This document shows, one piece after another, positions 19,001 to 28,386 of a stretch of DNA of 35,225 bases. Every line of letters begins with the position of its first letter. Positions within the stretch are counted from its first letter, which is position 1. This stretch comes from Mastigamoeba balamuthi. Its lineage: Eukaryota; Evosea; Mastigamoebida; Mastigamoebidae. Location of the stretch: contig CACRSC010000005.1 of the NCBI GenBank assembly GCA_902651635.1, forward strand, positions 200,032 through 235,256, written 5' to 3'. Under the pieces are notes generated by a model. The model saw nothing but the letters and a program-made list of their open reading frames with translations. It ran no database searches and was not told the origin of the DNA. A program made the position numbers and the translations under genes.

Positions 19001-19312
19001 CCGTGACGTCATTTTCGCTTCTTCCAGCGCCGCTTTCGCTGGGGCCGCGGGGCTGCGTGGCCCCTGCACTGCCGAGGACGTCGGGGGCTCCTCCGGGGGC
19101 GCGTGAGGCAGCACGGCAGCCGCAGGCTTGTTTGGGGCTGCTAGAGACTCTTCTCTCTTCTCTGTCTTGATGGCCACAACAACGGCGCCCTGAAGAGGTC
19201 TCTGCGCTGCAGACACGCTGGCAGCCTTGCCTGCCGCTGGCTCTGCTTTTACAGCTGCTGAGAGAGCCTGTGGCGCGCTGCCACTACTGGCAGACTCGGA
19301 TTTGCGTTCCAT
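16007..19312 (-). CDS. Large TRAFAC-class GTPase with acidic insert and Cys-rich tail
   Basis: Exon 1 is 19312-18150 and exon 2 is 18098-16007; a 51-nt intron (GTACGC...CGACAG) keeps phase and gives 1084 residues. A 27-nt intron starting at a nearby GTGAGC is the alternative. Residues 1-320 are a low-complexity Ala/Pro/Thr/Ser linker. G1 is GETGAGKS (about 331-338), a G2-like SITSCT follows, then a Ser/Glu/Asp-rich stretch of about 100 residues, then G3 DMPGIDDE and G4 GTKLDG. A helical segment with a basic/acidic coiled coil (REELQNALQREQEKKRF) leads to a C-terminal Cys-rich module (CPLCREV...CKCGN...CKMCC...CPWC) that probably binds zinc. The layout recalls nuclear GTPase SLIP-GC and other dynamin-like/AIG1-like proteins; the exact family is uncertain. 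Confidence 0.8.
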
Positions 19313-19576
19313 GTGATGTGTTCGTCTGTCGGTTGTGTTCGAGTGTCCCTTCGAAGCTCTACCAACGAGAGGGCGGTGCTTTGCAGTGACGTACGAGGGA
19401 AATGCTCAAGCAATTTCAGAGGAAACGCCTTGGCCAAGACCAAGAGCAGACAGCCCTTAGCCAGGATGAGAACATGTGGCGTTCTCGTCTGATGTCATGA
19501 AGCGCCCGGAGCGGAGACAGGTTGAACGACCGAGGAGTACTTCTTGAGGGCTCATTGGTCCCTCGGTACGGGGCGA

Positions 19577-20153
19577 TCATTCCGAGAGCGTCTCGATGAG
19601 GCGAATGATCGAGCGCATGACGCCTGTTCCAGCCGCATTCCTGGCGCTGAAGAACAGGGCGAGGTTGTACCGATTGATGAACACCGAGAAGTCCTGCCCA
19701 CTCACGTGGCTCTCCTGAACGGCTCGCCAGTGGATGCGAGGGCCAAGTGCAACCACAGGCATCCGCGTGCTGTACTCCTGCGCGTTCCTCCTAATATTCC
19801 TCGGGCTTCCGTAGCTCAAGGCCTGCTGAGGGAGCTGTGGAAGGGTAGTCCTCCAGCTCGCTCGAGGGCCTTCGGTCTCTTCGGGGCCTCTGATCGTTCG
19901 TCGTCCCCTTGAGTCTTGAGCCGGGGCTGACGAAAGCAGAGCGCAAGATATATGGTGTGCGCATCAGCACCACCTCGATGGCGTCGATGTCCTCGTCTCT
20001 GCCTCGTTTGGCGGGCCTGGTTGCGATGGAGATGACGAGGACGTGGTTGTCGGGCATGAAGAGCACGCCGTCTGGGTGCGCTGTGTATGCCCCGGTCCGG
20101 TATGAGGAGTGTCCCCACGCTCCCCGAGAGAAGGCCGCCTCAGTCACGGGCAT
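19577..20153 (-). CDS. Unknown 141-residue protein, two exons
   Basis: Exon 1 is 20153-19974 and exon 2 is 19822-19577, phase 0 to phase 0 across a 151-nt intron (GTGGTGCTGATGC...CTCAGCAG). The product starts MPVTEAAFSRGAWGHSSYRTG, continues HPDGVLFMPDNHVLVISIAT, then VALGPRIHWRAVQESHVSGQ, and ends GVMRSIIRLIETLSE. The alternating hydrophobic strands and terminal helix suggest a small alpha/beta domain, but I recognise no family. A shorter intron ending at TTTCGTCAG would instead give a Pro/Lys-rich end. The start codon lies 14 bp from the outer edge of the 299-bp inverted repeat, so its 5' leader would be that repeat. Downstream of it (toward 19312) is a short gap before the GTPase start. 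Confidence 0.5.
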
Positions 20154-20166
20154 GTCGACCTGCTCC

Positions 20167-20465
20167 CATTAAGAAGCTGAGGGCAGAGCACAATTTGTAT
20201 TGCGGAGCAGGAGCGCGCGCGCAGCACCCCAAGGCCCCCAGACCATGTGCTCGCAGGTGTCGCACCGTAGGCCCCTGCGGGGCTGGTGAGCACTTCGGGC
20301 TTCGTGGTCGTGCACCTTCGCTGCCCCGGGGCTCGAAGTGCTCGAGCGACGAGGGCGGGGGCCTGCGGCACGACACCTTCGAGCACACGGTCTGGGGGCC
20401 TTGGGGTGCTGTGCTCCTGCTGCACAGTACAACTAGTGCCGTGCCCTCGCGGCCGCTTCCTAATG
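20167..20465. repeat. 299-bp imperfect inverted repeat (foldback)
   Basis: Arms of about 131 nt face each other around a 36-nt centre (20298-20333). The innermost ten bases pair perfectly (GAGCACTTCG with CGAAGTGCTC), and long stretches such as CAGCACCCCAAGGCCCCCAG recur in reverse complement in the other arm. The outer ends CATTAAGAAGC and GCTTCCTAATG also pair. It lies between the start of the 141-residue gene and the 3' LTR. It could be a MITE-like foldback or a hairpin RNA source. Confidence 0.75.
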
Positions 20466-20482
20466 CGCTGACGTCGGCCGTG

Positions 20483-20487
20483 CTGCA
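20483..20487. repeat. Target site duplication CTGCA (left)
   Basis: The five bases immediately left of the left LTR, CTGCA, are repeated exactly at 28382-28386 right after the right LTR. A 5-bp duplication is usual for Ty3/Gypsy integrases. Confidence 0.9.
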
Positions 20488-20664
20488 TGTTGTGTACTAG
20501 TTTGGGGGCTCTCTGAGATCAGAGCAATAAAAGTTCTGTGTTTCTAGGTGCAGGGAGAGCGACGTCATTCGCCGGGGCGGGAGTCGATTGAACGGAGGAA
20601 TCCTGACGCAGGTTCAGCAGGATTTTCCGCTGACGTCCTTGCTCTCGCAGATTTATCCGTAACA
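20488..20664 (-). repeat. 3' LTR (177 bp)
   Basis: Bounded by TG...CA ends (plus strand TGTTGTGTACTAG to CCGTAACA). It is identical as far as I can read to 28205-28381. It contains AATAAA on the plus strand, two TGACGTC-type motifs, and on the element strand TTTTATTG. Confidence 0.95.
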
Positions 20665-21287
20665 TTCGGCGGACCTTAGGCGAGGACTCCGTACTCGCCG
20701 CTTGTCGAGCTTGGAGATCTCGACTCGTCGACTTGAAGCGTCTTGGTACTCGGGGTTGGGGCCGGTCTCGACGGGACGGCTCGGTGGACTTGGTATCAGG
20801 GGTCGGGAGACGGAGGGGCCTGCAGCGTCCGGGGCGTCTCTCGGAAAAGGCCCTTCAGGAAAAACCGAGAGGCCTTGCCGTACGGACCTGCTTCGTCGTC
20901 TATCGACCCTGCATTAGCGCAAACACACACGCACGCGTGACGCACACGCACAAAACTCGCAGGACTGTGATAGCTGTGAGAAACTAACGCAGGGGCACTA
21001 GGGCCACTCGTGAATCGAGGACTAAGTCGCCTGAGGGCATGAGCCGCTGCAGGGGGCCCAGGGCCCACTCGAAATCACGAGGACGGAAATCCGTCGCCCA
21101 CACAGTTCGTCACAACTCTTCCCACTCGCCCATCAGCACCGCTTGAGTCGCAATCGCCCGTGGCCAGTGCCTCGGGGGGTGGGGGCCCCACTCTTGGTGC
21201 ATGATGTTACGGCCATCGCTACCAGGAGCGATCGGCACTCGGCGTCACTCGTACGAGTGTCCAATTCGTACCGAGCTCGACTTTCCC
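20665..21287 (-). other. Element 3' untranslated region
   Basis: About 620 nt between the pol stop and the 3' LTR. Small ORFs here are not convincing. A (CA)-rich stretch lies around 20920-20950 (ACACACACGCACGC). The bases directly upstream of the LTR on the element strand (CCTAAGGTCCGCCGAA) are not a clear polypurine tract. Confidence 0.5.
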
Positions 21288-24200
21288 TTACGGGGTTTGT
21301 TTTCGGAGCAGAGTTCCCGGCAGAATGGGATTTGCGAGGAACTGGGCCTCGGACAGATCCCACTCTCTCCAGAACTTCTCCAGGGCTTGAGGATGCGATA
21401 CTTTAACGACGGCAGACGGTATCCACTGCTGGTTTCCGTCTGGGGGAAGCCGTACGTCATATAGTATCGTGTAACTGCCCTTCCTCTTACGTGCAGCTAC
21501 GATCCAGGCGCTGCCTTGTTCCTCACGAAGGGCTCGTCGCTCTTGCACCCCATGTGCTAAGGCAGACGGCTCCCCCTTCTGCGGAGACAGGCCAGACTCG
21601 CGCGACAGTGGCGCATCGCCTGATCGAAGAGCTGGTGGCCAGGATGCCAAGTCCCGACCGTGAGGTGCTGGCGCTGCGTCCAAGCCACCCTGTACGCCGC
21701 TCTGTGGACCTATTGGTCCCTGTGGTGGTTCATCTCGTGGACTGGGGGAGCCCCTCGGCAGACCTTGGCCGGGCTCCTCGTCCGTCGTTCCCTTTGCTTT
21801 GGGTTTGTCGGGCCTTCTTGGCGGACCTTTGCGGTGAACCTCCGGGTCATCTGTTGCAGTCACAGGCTCCGATACATCATTTTCATGCCCAGCAGTGCGA
21901 GTTCGTAGGGGCCGTAGGTGGTCAACATTCACAGGCCCGATCAGCTTCCCGGCAGCGTCGTGCAGGAAGTAGAGCACTGGGGACACGCGGTAGGCAATGG
22001 TGAAGCCTGGGGTCCATTGATCTTGCCAGCTTCCCGTCTGGAGTGGATCCAGCAGCACATCTACCTTGCGCAGAACAGGGTCTCCTGCCATGAAGTCAGG
22101 TGGTGCAGCACGACTACGGTTTGCATAACTTGTCTGCCGTGCAGATGCAGTCTCGAGGGCTTGCTGAGCAGCTTCCCATACCTCACGGAGATCGTTGACA
22201 AGGGCGGTTGCATGGGCTGGCACGTCGCGCTGGGTACGATCACTGTACAGTACCGTTTCCCAGTAGTTCAGCGGGTCGCGACCATACAGCAGGTTAAAGG
22301 GCGTGTTCTGGACGCTGCCATGAAAGCTGCTGTTTACAGCCCACACTGCCATATGTAGGTAGGCGTCCCAGGGGCCAGTCCGTACACAGACAATGCTCCG
22401 TAGTGCGTTTTTGATCATCTTGACAGCAGCTTCAGCTTGTTCATCGGTCTGCGGGTGGTACACGGTTGTGAAGGCACACTGCGTGCCCAGTAGTCGTGGG
22501 ACTTCCGTCATGATCTGTCCTGCCAGGTTCGCTCCTCGGTCCGAAACCAGCAGTCATGGGGTGCCCAGCTGACACACCACACGGTCAATGAACACCTGTG
22601 CGCAGACTGTTGCCGAAGTCAATGTCAACGGCTCTGCCACGGTCCACTTTGTGAATGCGTCCACGAACACAATGAAGTGTTTGGCTCCTGTAGTAGAGGA
22701 TGCTCGCATGGGGCCTGCGAGGTCCACGTGCATGCGCTCGAGAGGTGCTCCAATTGGGATAGGGTCAAGGTAGGGCCATGGGACTTGGTGTTGTCAGGTA
22801 CGCTGGCACAGCGGGCATGTGTTGACGTACTGGATGACGCTGGTCGACTGCGCAGGCCAGAACCAATGTGGACGCAGCCGCCACAGGGTCTTCTCGATGC
22901 CCATGTGGGCTGCCAGGGAGTCGTCGTGGGCCAGAGCCAGTGCTGTGGCACGCAGGCTCTCTGGTAGGAAGATGGGTCGCAGGGGATCTGGTGAACCACG
23001 AGGCCCTCGAAGTAAGACCCGCAGCACTCCGTGGTCGTCCAGAAAGCACGTCGTGAGGTCCACTTGCTTGGAGATCACATCATCAGGCAGTGCTCGAGGC
23101 CCTGTAGCTCGAAGGTACTGCACTATCGGCCCTGTGAGCCCGTCACGTTCCTGTGCTTGACGAAGCTCATCCATTGAGTTGGCTACAAACAGGCCGATCT
23201 GCCCTGTAGCTGCCAGGACTGCACGGGTTGCCTGCTTCTCTCCTTCATTCGTCCCTTCCACTGGAGCAGATACAGTAGGTAGTGCAGGGGGCCGTGGGGC
23301 ACGAGTCAAGCCATCTGCATTCCCATGGACTCGACCAGGGCGATGACGAATCACAAAGTCGTGCCCTTGCAGCTTCATCACCCAGCGGGCCAGCCTGCCA
23401 CTTGGATCCTTGGCTGAGATGATGCGCACGAGAGCTTCGTGATCTGTGACCAGCTCAAAACGGTGACCCAGCAGATAGCACTTGAAGTGCTCGACTCCCC
23501 ATACTGCGGCGAGTCCTTCCTTCTCGGTAGCAGTGTAGTTCGATTCAGCACCATTCATAGTGCGCGATGCATATGCAATGGGCCGTTCACGTCCAAGCTG
23601 CACTTGTGACAGCACAGCTCCCAGGGTTCGAGTTGTTTCACTCATATCCGTCTGAATCACGAAGGGAATTGACCAGTCGGGAAACGCCAATACAGGTGCT
23701 TGCACTAGGGCCTGCTTCAGGTCCTCAAAGGCATCATTCTCGACTGCTGTCCACCTCCAGGCCACCTCCTTCCGTAGTAATGCATGTAGGGGTGTTGCAC
23801 GACCAGCAAAGTGGTGAACAAACCGTCGGTAATATGTGGCCAGACCCAGAAATCCCCGTAGCTCCTCGATGTTCACTGGTCGGGGCATGCGCAACAGGGC
23901 ATCCACCTTTGCACGTTGGACTGACAGTCCTTCAGGCTGGATCACATGGCCTAGAAAGTCCACGGTATTCTTGAAGAAATGGCACTTGGATAGCCGCAAT
24001 TTCATGTTCGCCTTCTGGAATCGCATAAGGACCTCCTCAAGCAGCTGAAAGTGGCTTTCTGCGTCTTGGCTGAACAGAATCACATCGTCAATATATACGA
24101 GGGCTCTTTCCCACGTCAGTCCTCGTAGCAGCAAGTCCATGAACCTCTGGAACGTGGCTGGGGCGTTTTTCAGTCCGAAACTGAGGACGTTGTACTCAAA

Positions 24201-26096
24201 GTGCCCGTCCCGAGTAGAAAACGCCGTCTTCTCGCGGTCCTCATCGTGCATCACGATTTGATTGTAACCACTGAGGGCGTCCAGAGTAGTGAAGAACGAA
24301 CAACCGTGCATTGTCTCAAGGACCTCATCGATGCGCGGTAACGGGTAGACATCACTCTTCGTCACAGAGTTCAATGCTCGATAATCCACGCAGAAACGAA
24401 GGCGTCCGTCCTTCTTTGGGACTATGACCACTGGCGCTGACCATGGCGAGACACTCTCACGAATGATGTTAGCCTTGAGCATGCGATCGACCTCCTCGGT
24501 GATATAGCGCTGTAGGTATTGGGGCTGCCTGTAGGGCATCCTGTAGATTGGGCGTGCACTTCCAGTGTCAATACAGTGGGAAACGAAGTTCGAACGCCCC
24601 AGATCAGTGAGTTCTTCTCCAAAGCTCGCATATAGCCGTACTAGGAGCCGCATCAGCCTCGCACGTTGTTCCTCGGTTAGAGTCTGGGCCTCTGCAACCT
24701 TCGTTCGAATGCGCTCTTGCATTTCCTCTGGAAGTTGTTCGAGAGTAACATCCACTGCTCCAACAGCCAACAGATGAACTGGCAGGGCATCTTCACTGTC
24801 TAGCTCCACTAGGTAGGTTTTGCCGAGTTCCTCAGCCATCCCCAGCTCCTCGCCCTGCTCCACAGTGACAGATTCGGCTGTTGTGTTGACCACAGACACT
24901 AACAACTGACTTTCGTTGTGCCTTACAACTGCCTGGCTGACCGAGGCTCCTATATCGATGTCTGGGCGTGACTTGGGCTCGAACAGTAGGCACTGGGCCA
25001 TTGCAGGCACGGCAGCTGTTATCACAGCAGCACTGTATGGCTCCACGACTGTAGTAGAGACTGCACGAGCCACACAACGTTGTCCGACTTGTATGCGAGC
25101 TGCCCGCGATGTTGGCAACTGACGATGTCCGAATTTAACCTGACGATCGCTCCAGCGAATGCTCACGCCATGTGCCACGATCATATCCAGCCCTAACAGC
25201 ACGTCCACGCCCTCAGGTAGGTGCTCCATGACGAACAGGTCGACCGGATATGTCCCATCCTCCGTTGTCAGAACCACGTGTACTCGTCCCAGGGTGCGAA
25301 CGCGCACCGTCGGATGAAACCCTACCACGTCCAGCTGCTGCTTCTCGTCGATCGGTGCACCTGGGCTGCACTGCTGCAGAGTCCTCGTCGTGATGAAGGA
25401 GGCTTGAGCCCCAGTGTCAAACATCACCTCCACTCTTCGTCGTGCGAGCTGCATTGGTAGCGCTACACGAAGTCGTTGCATGTACAGGTCGGCTGGCCGG
25501 GTCTGACTCGTCTCTGACGTTGCTGGTTGGGCCACGCAGGCCTCCACGCCTCCAGACTTGGCTGATGGCTCTCCCGTGAGCCGATTCAGGGCTTGGAGAC
25601 GTGCCGCGATAGACGAGTCCCACCACTCGTTTTTCCGCAAGCGCGCCTTTCCCGAGCCTTGGCTTTGAGACGTCCCAGTGCTCTCCCGTCCCTCTCCTTC
25701 CACAGGGTTGTCCTTGCCACGATTAGGTTGCCGGGCAGTCTCATACTGCGACGCAGGCCTTGGCGTCCCTGAGCCGTCTAGCGGCGGGCCTCCCGAATCG
25801 TCGTTTTGGACTTCCTCTGCAGCAACCAGGGCCTCAGGGGCAGCTGAGGTTTCTACAACCGCATGTGCGTCAATGCCATCGAACGGTCGCCCTGTTGCCC
25901 TTCCAGTAGAGGGTAGGAGGGCCCCTGCTTCTTGAGGGCGTCTCTCCTGGGGTGACCTTAGGAGTCCCACCCCGCTGGACTCTCGAGGTGACTTTGTAGG
26001 CGTTGCCTCTGGGGGTGGCCCATCTGGCTCTCCCTCCTGAGGAACCCTGACAGGTCCCACCTCCCTGGACCTAAGGGGTGCCCTTACGGGTCCCAC
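21288..26096 (-). pseudogene. pol: Pol polyprotein interrupted by two TGA codons
   Basis: One reading frame runs across the whole interval, broken only by TGA at 22796-22794 and near 22556. Order of domains: a Pro-rich start, retropepsin (VMFDTGAQASF), reverse transcriptase (ALVYIDDVILFSQ), RNase H (FVIQTDMSETT, ATEKEGLAAVWGVEHF, VTDHEAL), integrase zinc finger (HMGIEKTLWRL...CPLC), integrase core (VDLAGP, VSDRGANL and HPQTDEQAE), a GPF/Y-like part, and a long Pro-rich tail ending in a possible degenerate chromodomain (YTILYDVRL...QQWIPSAV). Both TGAs fall in the integrase core region. Pol is in the -1 frame relative to gag and stays open well into gag, consistent with -1 frameshifting. The listed start is nominal; there is no ATG requirement. 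Confidence 0.9.
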
Positions 26097-26122
26097 CCCG
26101 CTGGACCCTGCTCCGAGGTTGG

Positions 26123-28084
26123 TCAGACCCGGACCTCGGGCGCTGGCTGCGCCCTGGGTCGAGCCGTTGTCGGTGCCGCCTCCTGGGCGTCCGCCAGGGC
26201 CTTGCCGTTCAGGTAGGCGCTGAGGACGAAGGCTGGGTCGTTGGCCAAGGTCTGCGGCGTTACGTCGTTGGTCTTCTGCAGCACCCCCTCGGTTCTTGAC
26301 CCGGTCATCTCTTCCACTGGCCTCCTGTTCATGGTCTGCTCCACATGTTCGAGACGTGCACTGAAGGCCTGCAGCGCCTGCTGCACTGCTCCTTCCGTCG
26401 TGGTCGCCGGTCTCCCAAGGCGCAGTCCCTCGTGTCGGTATGATCCACGCCTCTGCTGCTGGAAACGCCCTCGGTCTTGTACAGGCGCCGGGGCTGGCGC
26501 CCTCCTCCCGTTTGGGTTTTCGGGGCAGTATCGTAGGGCGTGTCCGAGTTTTCCACAGCGCTCACAGGGTATCGGGCAATTGGCTACGCGGTGCCCACGA
26601 GCATGGCATCGAAAGCAGACCACCCTTGCATCACGGTCTTCGGCTTCTGGGAATCCACGTACGGGCTGCTCACGATGCTGTTCTGTGGTTGCAGAGAGAA
26701 CGGGTACTTCGCGTGCTGGCTCTGCGCTGAGGTCGGCGATCATAATCTTGGTCCGCGAGACATTAGTGCGTGCGGTTCGAGCACGGCGCTGGTCCAGCGT
26801 CGTCATCTCCGCGGTCTGCGCTCGCTGAAATGCTGCTGTGAGCGTCGTCGGGTTGCTGTCCCTCGTTAACTCCTGAACTCGTTCATCTCGGATGCCGTCG
26901 ATGAATATTCGGGTCGCCGCGACCTCGCTGACTTCACCACGGCAGCACTGCTCGTAGCGCTGGAGGAAGGTCTGGGCGTACAATGCCATCGTGGCGTCCT
27001 CGGCCTGCACGCACTCGCTCAACCAGCTGAACGCATCTGGTCTTCTGGGTGCGAACGTGTTCCGCAGTGCCTGGACCACCTCCTCCAGGGAGCCCTTGTC
27101 GTTGACGTGCCGCCAGCCAAAGGCCGATGCATTGCCCTTGCAGTGGAGGCACATCACCTTGATTGCGGTTGAGTCGTGCCAGCACATGACGCTGCGGTGG
27201 GCCTCGATCGTCGCCACGAAGGACTCAACACTTGCTGCATCGCCGAAGAAGTCGGGCACCGTCATCTTAATTCCCGCAGTCTCCTCACGCTGTACGTGTC
27301 GACGATGTCCGTGCGTCGGCTGAGGTGCCGGCTCCTCCGCGTCCGAAGTCTCGCTCCCCGATGTGTCCCATTCTGTTGCGCTTGAGCTCTCGCTGCTGGT
27401 GTCGTCGGAGGCCGAGACAATTAATTTCGAGCCCTTCGTTGAAAACTTCGAGTCGCTGTCCCGGGTGCGCAGGGCTCCCTGTCTCAGGACCCGTGCTTCA
27501 TCATGTCGCTCACGGTGTCCGCCCTGCGCCGTCCTCGTGCCGTCGCTCTCGTCCTCGTCCGCGTTCCGGTCCGAACTTGACTTGGGCGACGAGTGCGCGT
27601 CGGGATGCGCGAAGCGCACGACTTTTCTGGAGCGCTTTCTCGCTGGCGCCGCCTCCGCGTCGTCGTCCTCGCTGTGCTCGCACTTGCGGGTGCGCTTCCG
27701 GTCCTTGGTTCCTGTGTCGCTGCCCTCTTCGTCCTCGGGCGCGATTCTTTTCGGTGACCGCGAAGTCTTGCACCTCGTGCGTGCTTGGTCGCGGTGGCGT
27801 CTCGCAAGCGCCGTGATCTGGTCCTGGGCGCGAGCCGTTGTGCGCCTCCGTTTTTCGGGTCCCGGCGTCGTCGCAACGTCGTCCCGGGCACGTTTCCGAC
27901 GTGCAGTCGTTGTCACCTGAATGTTCACACCTTCGTCGGGTACGTCGGGCGTCGGTGCGGCCTTCCTCATGATCGGGATCGCGTCGTCGGCCCTCGTGTC
28001 CTGGGCCGGTCCTTGATCGGGTCCGTTCGCTGCCCTGCGTCTCGCTTTCCTTGCGAGCCGGGCTTGACTGCTGCGCGCAAACAT
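26123..28084 (-). CDS. gag: Gag nucleocapsid polyprotein
   Basis: A 653-residue ORF starting at ATG 28084 and ending TGA. The first 230 residues are highly charged and disordered, rich in Arg/Lys with several nuclear-localisation-like clusters (RRKRARDD, ARKRSRKVVRF). A Retrotrans_gag-type helical capsid follows (DFFGDAASVESFVATIEAHR, SLEEVVQALRNTFAPRRPD, MALYAQTFLQRYEQ). Near the C-terminus are two CX2CX4HX4C zinc knuckles (CFRCHARGHRVANC and CERCGKLGHALRYC) that bind genomic RNA. The frame is intact. Its end overlaps the open pol frame, which lies at -1. Confidence 0.93.
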   Translation of the reverse strand: MFARSSQARLARKARRRAANGPDQGPAQDTRADDAIPIMRKAAPTPDVPDEGVNIQVTTTARRKRARDDVATTPGPEKRRRTTARAQDQITALARRHRDQARTRCKTSRSPKRIAPEDEEGSDTGTKDRKRTRKCEHSEDDDAEAAPARKRSRKVVRFAHPDAHSSPKSSSDRNADEDESDGTRTAQGGHRERHDEARVLRQGALRTRDSDSKFSTKGSKLIVSASDDTSSESSSATEWDTSGSETSDAEEPAPQPTHGHRRHVQREETAGIKMTVPDFFGDAASVESFVATIEAHRSVMCWHDSTAIKVMCLHCKGNASAFGWRHVNDKGSLEEVVQALRNTFAPRRPDAFSWLSECVQAEDATMALYAQTFLQRYEQCCRGEVSEVAATRIFIDGIRDERVQELTRDSNPTTLTAAFQRAQTAEMTTLDQRRARTARTNVSRTKIMIADLSAEPAREVPVLSATTEQHREQPVRGFPEAEDRDARVVCFRCHARGHRVANCPIPCERCGKLGHALRYCPENPNGRRAPAPAPVQDRGRFQQQRRGSYRHEGLRLGRPATTTEGAVQQALQAFSARLEHVEQTMNRRPVEEMTGSRTEGVLQKTNDVTPQTLANDPAFVLSAYLNGKALADAQEAAPTTARPRAQPAPEVRV

Positions 28085-28189
28085 CGCAGATTGCGTGCAG
28101 TGGTTTGTCGGTGGTGCGAGTGGTCGGGTGTCTCTGTCCGTAGACGGGAGAGAAACACTCTTGGGTAGGCTAAAAGCCTGAAAAACCCT

Positions 28190-28202
28190 GGACCGAACAC
28201 CA
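28190..28202 (-). promoter_or_regulatory. Primer binding site
   Basis: On the element strand, two bases after the 5' LTR, the sequence TGGTGTTCGGTCC begins. It starts with TGG, complementary to a tRNA CCA end, at the usual distance. The implied tRNA 3' end would be GGACCGAACACCA; I cannot name the tRNA. Confidence 0.7.
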
Positions 28203-28204
28203 GA

Positions 28205-28381
28205 TGTTGTGTACTAGTTTGGGGGCTCTCTGAGATCAGAGCAATAAAAGTTCTGTGTTTCTAGGTGCAGGGAGAGCGACGTCATTCGCCGGGGCGGGAG
28301 TCGATTGAACGGAGGAATCCTGACGCAGGTTCAGCAGGATTTTCCGCTGACGTCCTTGCTCTCGCAGATTTATCCGTAACA
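28205..28381 (-). repeat. 5' LTR (177 bp)
   Basis: Identical partner of 20488-20664, with the same TG...CA ends. As the 5' LTR it should carry the element's promoter. TGACGTC-type (CRE-like) motifs occur twice, which could bind bZIP factors; this is inference. Confidence 0.95.
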
Positions 28382-28386
28382 CTGCA
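28382..28386. repeat. Target site duplication CTGCA (right)
   Basis: Exact repeat of 20483-20487, directly outside the right LTR. Confidence 0.9.

Larger units (their letters stand above)
20488..28381 (-). mobile_element. Ty3/Gypsy LTR retrotransposon, complete
   Basis: A 7894-bp element read on the minus strand: 5' LTR (28381-28205), primer binding site, gag, pol with protease, reverse transcriptase, RNase H and integrase in Gypsy order, an untranslated stretch, and 3' LTR (20664-20488). It is flanked by a CTGCA duplication. The two LTRs appear identical over 177 bp, which points to recent insertion. Integrase after RNase H identifies the Ty3/Gypsy order rather than Copia. Pol contains two in-frame TGA codons, so this copy is probably not autonomous unless they are read through. 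Confidence 0.95.

Noticed and set aside
20496-20560. AATAAA in the LTR as the polyadenylation signal of the element
   Set aside because: It lies on the plus strand, whereas the element is transcribed from the minus strand.
22540-22800. Selenocysteine or reassigned TGA in pol
   Set aside because: TGA is used as a normal stop by several genes here (folliculin, C1orf74-like, the 8420-9030 gene), and no SECIS-like structure is apparent. Readthrough is kept only as an alternative.
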